Part shown: in pieces, positions 26,090 through 34,900 of the stretch
How positions within the stretch are numbered: position 1 is the stretch's first letter
How the letters are laid out: every line of letters begins with the position of its first letter
Assembly: GCF_041224545.1 (NCBI RefSeq)
Contig: NZ_JBGFGP010000178.1
Location: 17,807 to 81,806, forward strand
Reading direction: 5' to 3'
DNA: 64,000 bases
Source: Sedimentitalea sp041224545
GTDB taxonomy: Bacteria > Pseudomonadota > Alphaproteobacteria > Rhodobacterales > Rhodobacteraceae
Notes under the pieces: generated by a model
What the model saw: only the letters and a program-made list of their open reading frames with translations
The model's database searches: none
What the model was told of the DNA's origin: nothing
Program-made: the position numbers and the translations under genes

Positions 26090-27012
26090 TCGTTCCGGTG
26101 CTGCTGGCGCTGGCCTATGCGCTGTGGTTCTGGTTCAGCGGCGGCTTCGACCAGATTGCCACGCTTGCCGCGCAGCAACAGCGCGAGTTCCAGAACAGTA
26201 TCGCCCGCACGCTGCGCGCCTTGCGCGCGGGGGGCGACGGGTCGTTGCTGGTGTTGATGGCCGCCTGTTTTGCTTACGGGTTTTTCCACGCGGTCGGCCC
26301 CGGACATGGCAAGGTTCTGATTGGCGGCTACGGTCTGGGCCGTAAGGTGCCCGCGCTGCGGCTGGCAACAATCGGCATGGTCGCCTCTCTCGGGCAGGCG
26401 GTTACGGCCATCGTGCTTGTCTATGCGGGCGTTTTCCTGCTCTCCCTGGGACACGAACGGATGGTCGGCCTGACCGAGGACATCATGGCCCCGATTTCTT
26501 ACGCGGCAATCGCGCTGATCGGGGGCTGGCTGATTTTGCGCGGGATGAACCATGCGCGCAAATCCATCCCCGATCATCCTCATCACGAACACACCGATAG
26601 CGACTCCTGCGATCACGACCACGGAGCTGATCACGACGGCGCGTGCGGCTCCTGCGGGCATCGACACGGCCCGACACCGCAGGAGGTCGCCGAGGCGCGC
26701 ACACTGACCGAGGCGCTGATCCTGATTGCGGGAATCGCTGTCCGCCCCTGCACCGGCGCGCTCTTTGTGCTGCTGATCACCTGGCAAATGGGCATTCCCC
26801 TGGCCGGTATTGCCGGGGCTTTTGCCATGGCGCTCGGGACCGGGGCGGTGACGGTGGCGGTCGGTTTAGGCGCGGTCGGGATGCGCGGCGGGCTCGTGGC
26901 GTCGCTCGCGAATGGCCGGCTTGCCACACATCTGCTGCCCGCCATCGAGATTTTTGCAGGGTTGTTGATCTTCCTGATCGCCGCGGGTCTACTCATACGT
27001 TCGCTGAGTTGA
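26074..27012 (+). CDS. NicO-family nickel/cobalt transporter
   Basis: A 312-residue inner-membrane protein with about seven hydrophobic helices. H72-A-V-G-P-G-H78-G-K is the conserved metal-path motif of helix 2, and the loop at about 160-199 is very rich in His, Asp and Cys (PDHPHHEHTDSDSCDHDHG), typical of metal-binding loops in this family. AGIAVRPCTGAL is the second signature. Members either import or export Ni/Co; direction cannot be read here. Co-translated with the DUF1007 gene. Confidence 0.9.
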   Translation: MSRLLIVPVLLALAYALWFWFSGGFDQIATLAAQQQREFQNSIARTLRALRAGGDGSLLVLMAACFAYGFFHAVGPGHGKVLIGGYGLGRKVPALRLATIGMVASLGQAVTAIVLVYAGVFLLSLGHERMVGLTEDIMAPISYAAIALIGGWLILRGMNHARKSIPDHPHHEHTDSDSCDHDHGADHDGACGSCGHRHGPTPQEVAEARTLTEALILIAGIAVRPCTGALFVLLITWQMGIPLAGIAGAFAMALGTGAVTVAVGLGAVGMRGGLVASLANGRLATHLLPAIEIFAGLLIFLIAAGLLIRSLS

Positions 27013-27093
27013 GCCGGCCCGGGCTTTTTGCGTGTTGCATGTGCCGCAAAACCGGACGAGCCTCGAAATGACAATCAAATGAGGGACTACGCC

Positions 27094-27387
27094 ATGACCA
27101 AGGGATATTGGGTCGCACATGTCGACGTGGATGACATGGAAACCTACAAGACGTACATCGCGGCGAATGCTGCCCCCTTTGCGGAATACGGTGCCCGTTT
27201 CCTTGTCCGGGGCGGCAAGCATCGCGTGTGCGAGGGATCGTCACGCCAGCGCACCGTCGTCATCGAGTTCGACAGCTACGAGGCCGCGCTGGCCTGTTAC
27301 GAAAGCGCCGGCTATCAGGCCGCCAAGGATCTGCGCGATCCGGTCGCGGTCAGTGATCTCGTCGTTATCGAGGGGTATGACAGCTAA
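27094..27387 (+). CDS. DUF1330 domain protein
   Basis: A 97-residue ferredoxin-like-fold (dimeric alpha/beta barrel) protein with the family pattern GYWVAHVDVDD...YKTYIAANA...YGARFLVRGG...VVIEFDSYEAA. ATG 27094 has GAGGGA upstream. Small stand-alone cytoplasmic protein of unknown function. Confidence 0.88.
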   Translation: MTKGYWVAHVDVDDMETYKTYIAANAAPFAEYGARFLVRGGKHRVCEGSSRQRTVVIEFDSYEAALACYESAGYQAAKDLRDPVAVSDLVVIEGYDS

Positions 27388-27529
27388 GGCGCTTTCGATT
27401 TCGGATCACGAATGATCGCGTCTTTCACGCCTGAACCATGTGGGCCGTCGGTCACAAGTGCCTCATGATGATGAGGAAAAGCATCAGGATTCGCTTGGCG
27501 AAGCCAGACAGACCGGATAATCTTTCCCA

Positions 27530-27982
27530 ATGTTGAACAAGCTTTTTGCCGCGTTTCGCGCCAGTAATTCCGACAAACTGCCCGATCCGGATGCAGAACT
27601 GGCTCTGGGCGCGCTTCTGGTGCGTGTGGCCAAATCGGATCGGAACTATCAGGTCGAGGAAATCAGCCTGATCGACCGCATCCTCGCCCGGCTGTTCCAG
27701 CATAACGCGATCGAAGCGGCCAAGATTCGCGCCACCTGTGAAAAGCTGCATGCCGCCGCCCCCGAGACCGACACCTTTGCCAAGCTGATCCGCGAAACCA
27801 CCGGCCTGAGTGAACGCCTGGCCGCGCTCGACGCGCTCTGGGAAGTCGTGCTGGCCGACGGAGACCCCAAGGAGGATGAACTGCGCGTGCTTGAGAGCGC
27901 CCGCAAGGCCATGGGGCTCAGCTTTCTCGAAAGCAAGGCGGCGCGCGAAAAGGCCGAACAGGCCAACGGCACGATTTCCTGA
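27530..27982 (+). CDS. TerB-like protein, first of two paralogues
   Basis: A 150-residue all-helical protein with the TerB pattern: ALGALLVRVAKSDRNYQVEE (acidic metal-binding-like DR.Y..EE), RIL...F and LWEVVLADGDPKEDEL, which repeats the acidic pattern. TerB proteins bind divalent metal at the membrane and are linked to tellurite and stress functions, though many members are of unknown role. The next gene is a clear paralogue 54 bases away. Confidence 0.85.
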   Translation: MLNKLFAAFRASNSDKLPDPDAELALGALLVRVAKSDRNYQVEEISLIDRILARLFQHNAIEAAKIRATCEKLHAAAPETDTFAKLIRETTGLSERLAALDALWEVVLADGDPKEDELRVLESARKAMGLSFLESKAAREKAEQANGTIS

Positions 27983-28036
27983 CCCCGCACCGATTCCGTG
28001 GTTTGCGTTCTGCGGGGCTTTGCCTATACCTGCATC

Positions 28037-28474
28037 ATGTTTGGTGATTTTCTGAAACGGCTGATCCAGCCGGAGCCCGCGCCGCTTGCCCATTCGGACG
28101 CAAGGCTGGCATTGACCGCACTGCTCGTGCGGGTCGCCCGTTCGGACAATGATTATTCCGCAGACGAAGTCTCGCGCATCGACCGGATCATTGCGGATCG
28201 CTATGGTCTCTCGCCCTTCGAGGCCGGAAAATTGCGCGCAGAGGCCGAAACCCTCGAAGCCGAGGCGCCGGATACGGTGCGCTTTACCCGCGCCATCAAG
28301 GATGCCGTGCCCTATGAAGACCGCCGCTCGGTCGTTCAGTCCCTGTGGACCGTGGTTCTGGCCGACGGCGCGCGCGCGGAAGAGGAAGACGCCCTGCTGC
28401 GGCTCGTGGCTAACCTGCTGGGCGTCAGCGACGTGGACAGCGCAATGGCACGTCAACACGCCGAGAAATCATGA
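28037..28474 (+). CDS. TerB-like protein, second paralogue
   Basis: A 145-residue paralogue of the previous gene: ALTALLVRVARSDNDYSADE and LWTVVLADGARAEEEDALL align directly with it. The start at MFGDFLKRLIQ parallels MLNKLFAAFRA of its neighbour. Its stop overlaps the start of the PhnD-like gene by 4 bases, so these three genes form one operon. Confidence 0.85.
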   Translation: MFGDFLKRLIQPEPAPLAHSDARLALTALLVRVARSDNDYSADEVSRIDRIIADRYGLSPFEAGKLRAEAETLEAEAPDTVRFTRAIKDAVPYEDRRSVVQSLWTVVLADGARAEEEDALLRLVANLLGVSDVDSAMARQHAEKS

Positions 28475-29205
28475 TCGCCTTCCTGGGCATGTATGACATG
28501 CCTGCCATCCGGCCCGTCAATGACCGGTTCTGGGACAGCATCCGCGCGCATCTGGGGAAGGGGCCTGCACGACTGACGCGTGACATGGACCCCTGGCTGA
28601 TCTGGCGATCTCCGGACCTGCTCCTGGCGCAAGCCTGTGGCATGCCGTACCGGCTTCGTCTGCACGATGCGGTGTCGCTGGTTGCGACGCCGGATTACGG
28701 GCTGGCCGGCTGTCCGCCCGGTTACTACCATTCTGTTCTGATCTCCCATGCCGATGCATCCGGTGACCGGCCGCAGGATTTCGCGGGGCGCAGGTTTGCC
28801 TATAACGAGGCGCTGTCGCAGTCGGGCTGGGCGGCGCCGATAACCCATCTGAACGGCCTTGGCGTTGCGTTTGATACGCATATCAGAACCGGGGCTCATG
28901 CGGCGTCTGCCCGCGCAGTTGCCGAGGGGCACGCCGACATCGCCGGGATTGATGCCGTCACGTGGGCGCTGCTCTGCGAGCATGATCCCGTGGTACGCAA
29001 GCTCAAGGTCATCGGCACCACCAAACCGACCCCCGGCCTACCCCTGATCACCGCGCGGAACCGCGACACCGCCCCTATCGCCAACGCAATCCATGCCGCA
29101 ATCGACGATCTTGCGCCGCGAGACCGTGCGGCGCTGCACATCAAGGGGTTGATCGGTATTCCCGCTGCCGCCTATCTGGCAGTTCCCAACCCGCGCGCGC
29201 CCTGA
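28471..29205 (+). CDS. PhnD-like substrate-binding-fold protein without signal peptide
   Basis: A 244-residue periplasmic-binding-fold protein of the phosphate/phosphite/phosphonate type (LGMYDMPAIRPVNDRFW at the start, GRRFAYNEALSQSGW, GHADIAGIDAVTW, HIKGLIGIP). The first residues are the mature fold, with no signal peptide, so it is predicted cytoplasmic. No permease or ATPase of a phosphonate transporter is adjacent. Coupled by ATGA overlap to the TerB-like gene; a sensing or solute-scavenging role is possible but unproven. Confidence 0.75.
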   Translation: MIAFLGMYDMPAIRPVNDRFWDSIRAHLGKGPARLTRDMDPWLIWRSPDLLLAQACGMPYRLRLHDAVSLVATPDYGLAGCPPGYYHSVLISHADASGDRPQDFAGRRFAYNEALSQSGWAAPITHLNGLGVAFDTHIRTGAHAASARAVAEGHADIAGIDAVTWALLCEHDPVVRKLKVIGTTKPTPGLPLITARNRDTAPIANAIHAAIDDLAPRDRAALHIKGLIGIPAAAYLAVPNPRAP

Positions 29206-29331
29206 TCGGAACCGGGTTCCCTATCGTCAATTCAGGCGATTCCGGACGGGTTCCGCCCGATTGCGCATTGCATTGGCCGGAAAATTCATTCCTACTTGCG
29301 CAATAAAACCGTTACAAACACCGGATCGCAC

Positions 29332-30108
29332 GTGCAAGATACCCCCTTCGTCATCGAGATCAAGAACCTGCACAAGAGCTATGGCGACCTGGAAGTGCTC
29401 AAGGGCGTGGATATCAATGCCCGGCGCGGCGACGTCGTATCGCTGATCGGATCGTCGGGATCGGGCAAATCCACGCTGCTGCGCTGCGCCAACCTGCTGG
29501 AAGACAGCCAGCAGGGCGACATCCTGTTCAAGGGGGAGCCGGTGCTCTGGAAGGGCGACTCCCATCACCGCCGCCCTGCCGATGCCAAACAGGTCCTGCG
29601 CATCCGCACCAACCTGTCGATGGTGTTCCAGCAGTTCAACCTGTGGTCGCACATGTCGATCCTGCAAAATGTCATGGAAGCGCCGGTGACGGTTCTGGAG
29701 CGGGACAAGGCAGAGGTCGAAGAGGCCGCGCGCCGCTATCTGGACAAGGTCGGGATCGGTGACAAGTGCGACGTCTATCCGGCGCAGCTCTCTGGCGGTC
29801 AGCAGCAACGCGCCGCCATTGCCCGCGCCCTGTGCATGGAGCCCGAGGCGTTGCTGTTTGACGAACCCACCTCGGCACTCGATCCCGAACTCGAACAAGA
29901 GGTCGTCAAGGTCATCAAGGACCTCGCGGGCGAAGGCCGGACCATGCTGATCGTGACGCATGACATGAAACTGGCCCATGATGTGTCCGACCATGTCGTG
30001 TTCCTGCATCAGGGCCTGATCGAAGAACAGGGTCCGCCGGACGCATTGTTCGGCAGCCCGAAATCCGAACGACTGCGCGGGTTCCTGTCTGCGACCCACG
30101 CTGCGTGA
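29332..30108 (+). CDS. Polar amino acid ABC transporter, ATP-binding protein
   Basis: ATPase of a HisP/GlnQ-type importer. Walker A is GSSGSGKST, the Q-loop VFQQFNLW, signature LSGGQQQR, Walker B ALLFDEP with D-loop SALDPEL and H-loop VTHDM. I chose the GTG at 29332 (258 residues, family length), since upstream candidates such as TTG 29296 lack a ribosome-binding site. It leads the four-gene transporter operon and contains the small insert (HHRRPADAKQ) seen in arginine/histidine/octopine-type ATPases. Confidence 0.92.
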   Translation: MQDTPFVIEIKNLHKSYGDLEVLKGVDINARRGDVVSLIGSSGSGKSTLLRCANLLEDSQQGDILFKGEPVLWKGDSHHRRPADAKQVLRIRTNLSMVFQQFNLWSHMSILQNVMEAPVTVLERDKAEVEEAARRYLDKVGIGDKCDVYPAQLSGGQQQRAAIARALCMEPEALLFDEPTSALDPELEQEVVKVIKDLAGEGRTMLIVTHDMKLAHDVSDHVVFLHQGLIEEQGPPDALFGSPKSERLRGFLSATHAA

Positions 30109-30136
30109 AAAATAAAAGCCAAGGGAGAACCAAAAC

Positions 30137-30865
30137 ATGAAAAATCTGATCCTGAGCGCCGCCGCTCTTGCCCTGACCGCAGGAATGGCTGTTGCCCAAG
30201 ACAAGACCATCCGCATGGGCACAGAGGGGGCCTATCCTCCGTACAACTTCATCAATGACGCCGGTGAGGTCGACGGTTTCGAGCGCGAACTGGGCGACGA
30301 GCTTTGCAAGCGCGCCGAACTGACCTGTGAATGGGTCAAGAACGACTGGGATTCGATCATCCCGAACCTCGTTTCGGGCAACTATGATGTCATCCTCGCC
30401 GGTATGAGCATCACGGACGAGCGCGACCAGGTGATCGACTTTACCCAGAACTATTACCCCCCGACTGCCTCGGCCTATGCCGCCGCCTCTGACGGTGTTG
30501 ACGTGATCGCCGGTGTCGTCGCGGCCCAGACCGGGACCATTCAGGCCGGGCACGTCGCCGAGAGCGGAGCCACGCTGGTCGAATTCGCCACGCCCGAAGA
30601 GACCGTTGCCGCAGTGCGCAATGGCGAAGCCGACGCGGTGTTCGCCGACAAGGACTATCTGGTTCCTCTGGTCGAAGAGTCGGGCGGGGAACTGATGTTC
30701 GTCGGTGACGAAGTGCCGCTCGGCGACGGCATCGGCATGGGTCTGCGCGAAAGCGATACCGAGTTGAAAGCAAAGTTCGACGCCGCCATCACCTCTATGA
30801 AAGAAGACGGCACGCTGAACACCATGCTGAAAAAGTGGTTCGGCGAAGACACCACGACCTACTGA
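30137..30865 (+). CDS. Polar amino acid ABC transporter, periplasmic binding protein
   Basis: A 242-residue type II solute-binding protein with signal peptide (ILSAAALALTAGMAVAQ). RMGTEGAYPPYNFINDAGEV, DWDSIIPNLVSGNYDVILAG, SITDER and the VVAAQTGTI hinge are typical of the HisJ/ArgT/LAO family, pointing to a basic amino acid or related cation. A strong 11-bp hairpin follows immediately and probably raises its mRNA level over the permeases. Confidence 0.92.
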   Translation: MKNLILSAAALALTAGMAVAQDKTIRMGTEGAYPPYNFINDAGEVDGFERELGDELCKRAELTCEWVKNDWDSIIPNLVSGNYDVILAGMSITDERDQVIDFTQNYYPPTASAYAAASDGVDVIAGVVAAQTGTIQAGHVAESGATLVEFATPEETVAAVRNGEADAVFADKDYLVPLVEESGGELMFVGDEVPLGDGIGMGLRESDTELKAKFDAAITSMKEDGTLNTMLKKWFGEDTTTY

Positions 30866-30874
30866 GAAATGGAT

Positions 30875-30900
30875 GTCAGGCCCGCCGCTGCGGGCCTGAC
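30875..30900 (+). promoter_or_regulatory. Intercistronic hairpin after the binding-protein gene
   Basis: GTCAGGCCCGC (30875-30885) pairs perfectly with GCGGGCCTGAC (30890-30900) around CGCT, 10 bases after the stop codon and 20 bases before the permease start. No T-run follows, so it more likely stabilises the upstream mRNA end or causes partial termination, giving excess binding protein. Confidence 0.75.
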
Positions 30901-30920
30901 GCCCAGAGCCGGCGCATCCC

Positions 30921-31805
30921 ATGTTTTCCTATTGCAGTGATCCTGACACGCTCGGCACAGCCGCCTGGTTTTCGTGCTACCTGACAACCGGCGTGCACAT
31001 GTCGTTCTACCTGGCCTTTCTCAAGGTCCTGTTGCTGCTGGCGATCACTGCCCCGGTTGCGCTGGGGTTCGGGTTTCTGGGCGCCATGGCGGCCCGCTCA
31101 CGCATCGCCCCGCTGCGCTGGCTGGGCAAGATCTACATCGCCATCGTGCGGGGCGTTCCCGACATCGCGTTTTTCCTCTTTTTCGTGATCGCTCTGGACC
31201 AGGCGATCGAGTATGTGCGGCACCGGGTGCTTTGCCCCGACTGGGATCAACCGGTCAGGCAGGGTTCGGATTTCGTCGTCTGCCAGGCGGCCAAGATGCC
31301 GCTTGGCAACGCGCCGCAATATATCCACGAAACCTATGGTTTCTTTCTCGCGGTCTTTACCTTTGCGATCGTCTTTGGCGCCTTCGCGGCCAATGTCCTT
31401 TACGGCGGCATGCGCGCCGTTCCCAATGCGCAACTTGAAACCGCCGAAGCCTACGGCATGACCCACCGCCAGACCTTCTGGCGCATACTGGTGCCGCAGA
31501 TGTGGGTTTTTGCCCTGCCCGGGCTGTCGAACCTCTGGATGGTGCTGATCAAGGCAACGCCCTTGCTGTTCCTGCTCGGGATCGAGGACGTGGTCTATTG
31601 GGCGCGCGAGTTGGGCGGGACCAAGACCAGTAGATTCACCGACTATCCGCATGGCGACTGGCGCATGTGGTATTTCCTGTTTCTGCTGATTTTCTATCTC
31701 GGCTTCACCCGGATCTCCGAACTTGTGCTCGAACGCCTGATGAAGCGCCTGACGCGCGGACAGGCGACGGCCGGCGGAGAAGCGCAGAGAAAGGCGGCCG
31801 CCTGA
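30921..31805 (+). CDS. Polar amino acid ABC transporter permease 1
   Basis: A 294-residue HisQ/HisM-family inner-membrane protein. The EAA-type loop reads NAQLETAEAYGMTHRQTFWR followed by ILVPQ. It carries an extra segment of about 50 residues between helices 2 and 3 (QAIEYVRHRVLCPDWDQPVR region), seen in some alphaproteobacterial members. The stop overlaps the next start by one base. Confidence 0.9.
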   Translation: MFSYCSDPDTLGTAAWFSCYLTTGVHMSFYLAFLKVLLLLAITAPVALGFGFLGAMAARSRIAPLRWLGKIYIAIVRGVPDIAFFLFFVIALDQAIEYVRHRVLCPDWDQPVRQGSDFVVCQAAKMPLGNAPQYIHETYGFFLAVFTFAIVFGAFAANVLYGGMRAVPNAQLETAEAYGMTHRQTFWRILVPQMWVFALPGLSNLWMVLIKATPLLFLLGIEDVVYWARELGGTKTSRFTDYPHGDWRMWYFLFLLIFYLGFTRISELVLERLMKRLTRGQATAGGEAQRKAAA

Positions 31806-32614
31806 TGTCGAGTTGCCTGCAGACCATTCAGGATTACGCGCTGCGGTCCATCGGGATCGGCGAGCGCCTGCTGCCGCGTGAAGGCTTTACCCTCTGCGAA
31901 CAGTTTACCCTGATCGGGTCGGGCATGATCTGGAACGTCTATTTCGGCGTCATGGCCCTGTCGATCGGGTTCTTCCTCGCGACCGGACTGGCGGTGGCCA
32001 AGGGGGCGCAATCGCGCTGGATTCGCAAACCCGCGGAATGGTTCATCTTCGTGTTCCGTGGCTCGCCATTGTTCATCCAGTTCTTTTTTGCCTATTTCCT
32101 GTTTCTCAGCCTCAAGAGCAGCTATCCCGCCTTTGGTGCCTTCACCGCCGCCTGGCTCGGGGCGCTGATCGTGCTGTTCCTGAACACCGCCGCCTATTCG
32201 GGTGAAATCTTTTACGGTGCGCTACGCTCTATTCCCAAGGGCGATATCGAGGCCGCCGATGCCTACGGCATGACCGGCTGGCCCAGATTCAAACGCATCA
32301 TCTGGCCCACCATGCTGCGCCTCGCATGGCCTGCCTACACGAACGAGGCAATCTTTCTGTTTCACGCGACGACGCTGGTGTTCTTCTCGGGCTTTCCCGC
32401 ATGGCAGCAACGGGGTGATGCGCTCTATTACGCAAGCTACTTTGCCGACAAAACCTTTAACCCCTTCATCCCCTATCCGATCCTCGCGGTGTATTTCATC
32501 CTCGTGACCCTGATCATCGTGGCGGTCTTTGCGCTGATCGGCAAACGGCTCAACCGTCACTTGCCCGCCGAGCGCCACCTGCGCACCCGCTTTCGCCCCA
32601 ACTTGATGCGTTGA
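31805..32614 (+). CDS. Polar amino acid ABC transporter permease 2
   Basis: A 269-residue HisM/ArtM-like permease. The coupling loop is KGDIEAADAYGMTGWPRFKR; FRGSPLFIQFFFAYF and LNTAAYSGEIFYGALRSIP are family signatures. Start ATG 31805 shares its A with the TGA of permease 1. Last gene of the operon; the polyamine-type catabolic cluster begins 0.9 kb downstream and could use the imported compound (inference). Confidence 0.9.
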   Translation: MSSCLQTIQDYALRSIGIGERLLPREGFTLCEQFTLIGSGMIWNVYFGVMALSIGFFLATGLAVAKGAQSRWIRKPAEWFIFVFRGSPLFIQFFFAYFLFLSLKSSYPAFGAFTAAWLGALIVLFLNTAAYSGEIFYGALRSIPKGDIEAADAYGMTGWPRFKRIIWPTMLRLAWPAYTNEAIFLFHATTLVFFSGFPAWQQRGDALYYASYFADKTFNPFIPYPILAVYFILVTLIIVAVFALIGKRLNRHLPAERHLRTRFRPNLMR

Positions 32615-32758
32615 AGTTTGAAAGCGGACGCGAGCACTGGCTTGATTTGTCCGGTTGCAAAGACCAAACTGACCATGCGCGACGACGAGAGAGCAGGTTG
32701 GTTGTAGTCATGGCAACACCGACTTCGTTCGAGTGGTTCAGGCGTTGGTGTGGGTGCG

Positions 32759-33211
32759 ATGAAGCCAATCGAAATCAATCCTGCGAGTCCATCCGACTAT
32801 GATGAAATTGCCGACGTTTGGCATGCCAGCGCCAGTCTGCCCGGTGTTGGTCCCGTTCCGATGTTTTCTCGGGAAACACTCAGAAACCGCATAGAACCGG
32901 AAGTTGCGAATGGATGGCGGATCACGCTGGCAAGAACAGGCGGAAAAATCATCGGATTTCTGGCTGTATGCCCTGAGCAGAGGGTGCTTTCGCAGATTTT
33001 CGTCCGACCTGATTTCATTGGCCGCGGGCTTGGAAGCTGCCTGTTGCGGTTGGCAATGGCACAGATGCCATCCGGCTTCACGCTCTCGACCGCTTCGACC
33101 AATACCGACGCACGCAAATTCTATGAAAGATCAGGACTCACCATGACGGGCACCGATGTTCATCCACGCGCCGGGCACGCGATTTCATACTACGAGTGGG
33201 CTGGCCGGTAA
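32759..33211 (+). CDS. GNAT-family N-acetyltransferase
   Basis: A 150-residue protein with the GNAT core: IFVRPDFIGRGLGSCLLRLA includes the acetyl-CoA pyrophosphate loop (R-x-x-G-x-G: FIGRGLGS), and ARKFYERSGL is motif B. It is a mobile-type or accessory acetyltransferase with unknown acceptor. ATG 32759 preferred over the in-frame GTG 9 bases upstream. Flanked by intergenic DNA on both sides, not part of either neighbouring operon. Confidence 0.85.
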   Translation: MKPIEINPASPSDYDEIADVWHASASLPGVGPVPMFSRETLRNRIEPEVANGWRITLARTGGKIIGFLAVCPEQRVLSQIFVRPDFIGRGLGSCLLRLAMAQMPSGFTLSTASTNTDARKFYERSGLTMTGTDVHPRAGHAISYYEWAGR

Positions 33212-33519
33212 CGTTCGGACCGGTCCGCTGCCATCGGTCTCGTTTTCGACATTCGCCTTTGTCGAGCCGACGCCGTCATCCACCCGGTTCGCTCCCGTCT
33301 GGCCCGGATCGTGCGCAGAAGCCGGATCTGATCATCTTGGCCTGCTTTGCGGGTTGCCGAAATCGAGAGCCGGATCAGAGACGCTGCCAATAGGGACGCA
33401 ACCGGCGCGCACCGCTGTATTGAAGTGCGTGAAATAATTTGATCAAATTTACATGACAGACCGGGTTTCTTGCGTTAAACCTTGTCGGATAATCTGCAAC
33501 ACCACTCAGGATGGCCCTC
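33212..33519. other. Intergenic region with no supported gene
   Basis: About 300 bases between the GNAT gene and the first glutamine-synthetase-like gene. The first two thirds contain no convincing ORF with a ribosome-binding site. The last 85 bases hold the promoter region of the amine-catabolism cluster, with the palindrome at 33436-33449. Confidence 0.5.
33436..33449. promoter_or_regulatory. Palindromic operator AATTTGATCAAATT (copy 1)
   Basis: A perfect 14-bp palindrome 70 bases before the likely start of the first glutamine-synthetase-like gene. The same sequence, extended to 16 bp, lies before the GATase gene at 34875-34890 and nowhere else that I noticed. Identical operators at two promoters of the same cluster point to one dedicated repressor encoded elsewhere. 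Confidence 0.7.
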
Positions 33520-34839
33520 ATGGACCTTCGCGCCTTTCCAACCTTCCGCATCGCGGCGTGCGACCTCAATGGACAGATGAGAGGGAAACGCGTGCCGGCG
33601 TCCTTTGCCGAAAAGCTCGACAAAGGGGCGGTGCGTATGCCCTTTTCCGTGCTCAACGTCGATCTGTGGGGCGCCGATATCGAGGACAGCCCGCTGGTCT
33701 TTGAAAGCGGCGATGCGGATGGCATCCTGCGTCCGACCGAGCGTGGTCCGGTGCCCATGCCGTGGCTGGCCAAGCCATCGGCACTGGTGCCCATGACGAT
33801 GTATACGGAAAGAGGTGCCCCGTTTGCCGGCGACCCGCGCCATGCGCTGATCTCGGTGCTTGACCGCTATGCAGCGCGGGACTGGAGCGTGCTTGCGGCC
33901 ACCGAGATGGAATTCACGCTGGTCGATGACAGCGGCATGTCGCCAACCGCGCCTCTGAACCCGGTGACCGGCCGCCCCCTTTATGGCGAGGCCATCCTGT
34001 CGCTGGCGCAGATGGATGCGTTCGATGATTTCTTTACGGCGCTCTATGACGGCTGTGAAGCCATGGGGATCCCGGCACAGACCGCCATCTCCGAAAGCGG
34101 CATCGGCCAGTTCGAGGTCAACCTGAACCATCAGGACGCCTTGCGGGCGGCCGACGACGCGTGGCTTTTCAAGGCGTTGGTGCGCGGCATCGCGCGCCAG
34201 CACGGGTTTGCCGCGACATTCATGGCCAAGCCCTATGCCGATGACGCCGGGAACGGGATGCATGTCCACTTCTCGGTTCTGGATTCGGCAGGCAAGAATA
34301 TCTTCGACAATGGCCAGACCAAGGGCAGCGACCTGCTGTTGTCGGCGGTTGCGGGCTGCATTGCGGCGATGCCGCCCAGCACGCTGATCTTTGCGCCACA
34401 TGGCAATTCCTATGATCGGCTGGTGCCCGGCGCCCACGCCCCGTCGAATGCCGCCTGGGCCTATGAAAACCGCACGGCCGCGATCCGTATTCCCGGCGGC
34501 CCGCCCGCTGCGCGACGCATCGAACACCGGGTGGCCGGCGGCGATATCAACCCGTATCTCGTGCTTGGCGTGATCCTCGGCGCGGCTCTGATCGGGATCG
34601 AGGATGCGATGACGCCCCCTGAGCCGATCACCGGCAACGCCTATGAAATCGAGGGGTTGCCTCATCTCGCGCCAAGCTGGGACGCGGCGATCGACGCGTT
34701 CGAAACCGACCCGCTTATCGCGCGCATCTTTTCTCCGCAACTGATCCGCAATCTGGTGATGACAAAGCGGCAGGAACAGGAGGTCCTGTCCCGGCGCGCG
34801 CCGGAAACACATTGGCTGAGTTATCTCGAGTCGGTGTGA
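33520..34839 (+). CDS. Glutamine-synthetase-family gamma-glutamyl-amine ligase 1
   Basis: A 439-residue GS-like ligase. Catalytic-domain motifs are present: EMEFTLV (metal Glu), GIGQFEVNLNHQD, the GNGMHVHFSV motif (His for glutamate/ATP site), and IRIPGGPPAARRIEHRVAGG (Arg-rich substrate end) followed by NPYL. The adenylylation loop and length differ from GlnA, matching PuuA/IpuC-type enzymes that couple glutamate to amines such as putrescine. ATG 33520 has AGGA at good distance; ATG 33511 is the alternative. Operator copy 1 lies upstream. Confidence 0.85.
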   Translation: MDLRAFPTFRIAACDLNGQMRGKRVPASFAEKLDKGAVRMPFSVLNVDLWGADIEDSPLVFESGDADGILRPTERGPVPMPWLAKPSALVPMTMYTERGAPFAGDPRHALISVLDRYAARDWSVLAATEMEFTLVDDSGMSPTAPLNPVTGRPLYGEAILSLAQMDAFDDFFTALYDGCEAMGIPAQTAISESGIGQFEVNLNHQDALRAADDAWLFKALVRGIARQHGFAATFMAKPYADDAGNGMHVHFSVLDSAGKNIFDNGQTKGSDLLLSAVAGCIAAMPPSTLIFAPHGNSYDRLVPGAHAPSNAAWAYENRTAAIRIPGGPPAARRIEHRVAGGDINPYLVLGVILGAALIGIEDAMTPPEPITGNAYEIEGLPHLAPSWDAAIDAFETDPLIARIFSPQLIRNLVMTKRQEQEVLSRRAPETHWLSYLESV

Positions 34840-34874
34840 CCCCTCTTGCCGCGACATCGGCGGGGTGCTATCCT

Positions 34875-34890
34875 AAATTTGATCAAATTT
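34875..34890. promoter_or_regulatory. Palindromic operator AAATTTGATCAAATTT (copy 2)
   Basis: A perfect 16-bp palindrome 10 bases before the GATase start codon, sharing its 14-bp core with copy 1. Its position over the ribosome-binding/promoter region fits repression of the GATase-ligase-oxidase transcript. Confidence 0.7.
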
Positions 34891-34900
34891 TTGGTGACTC

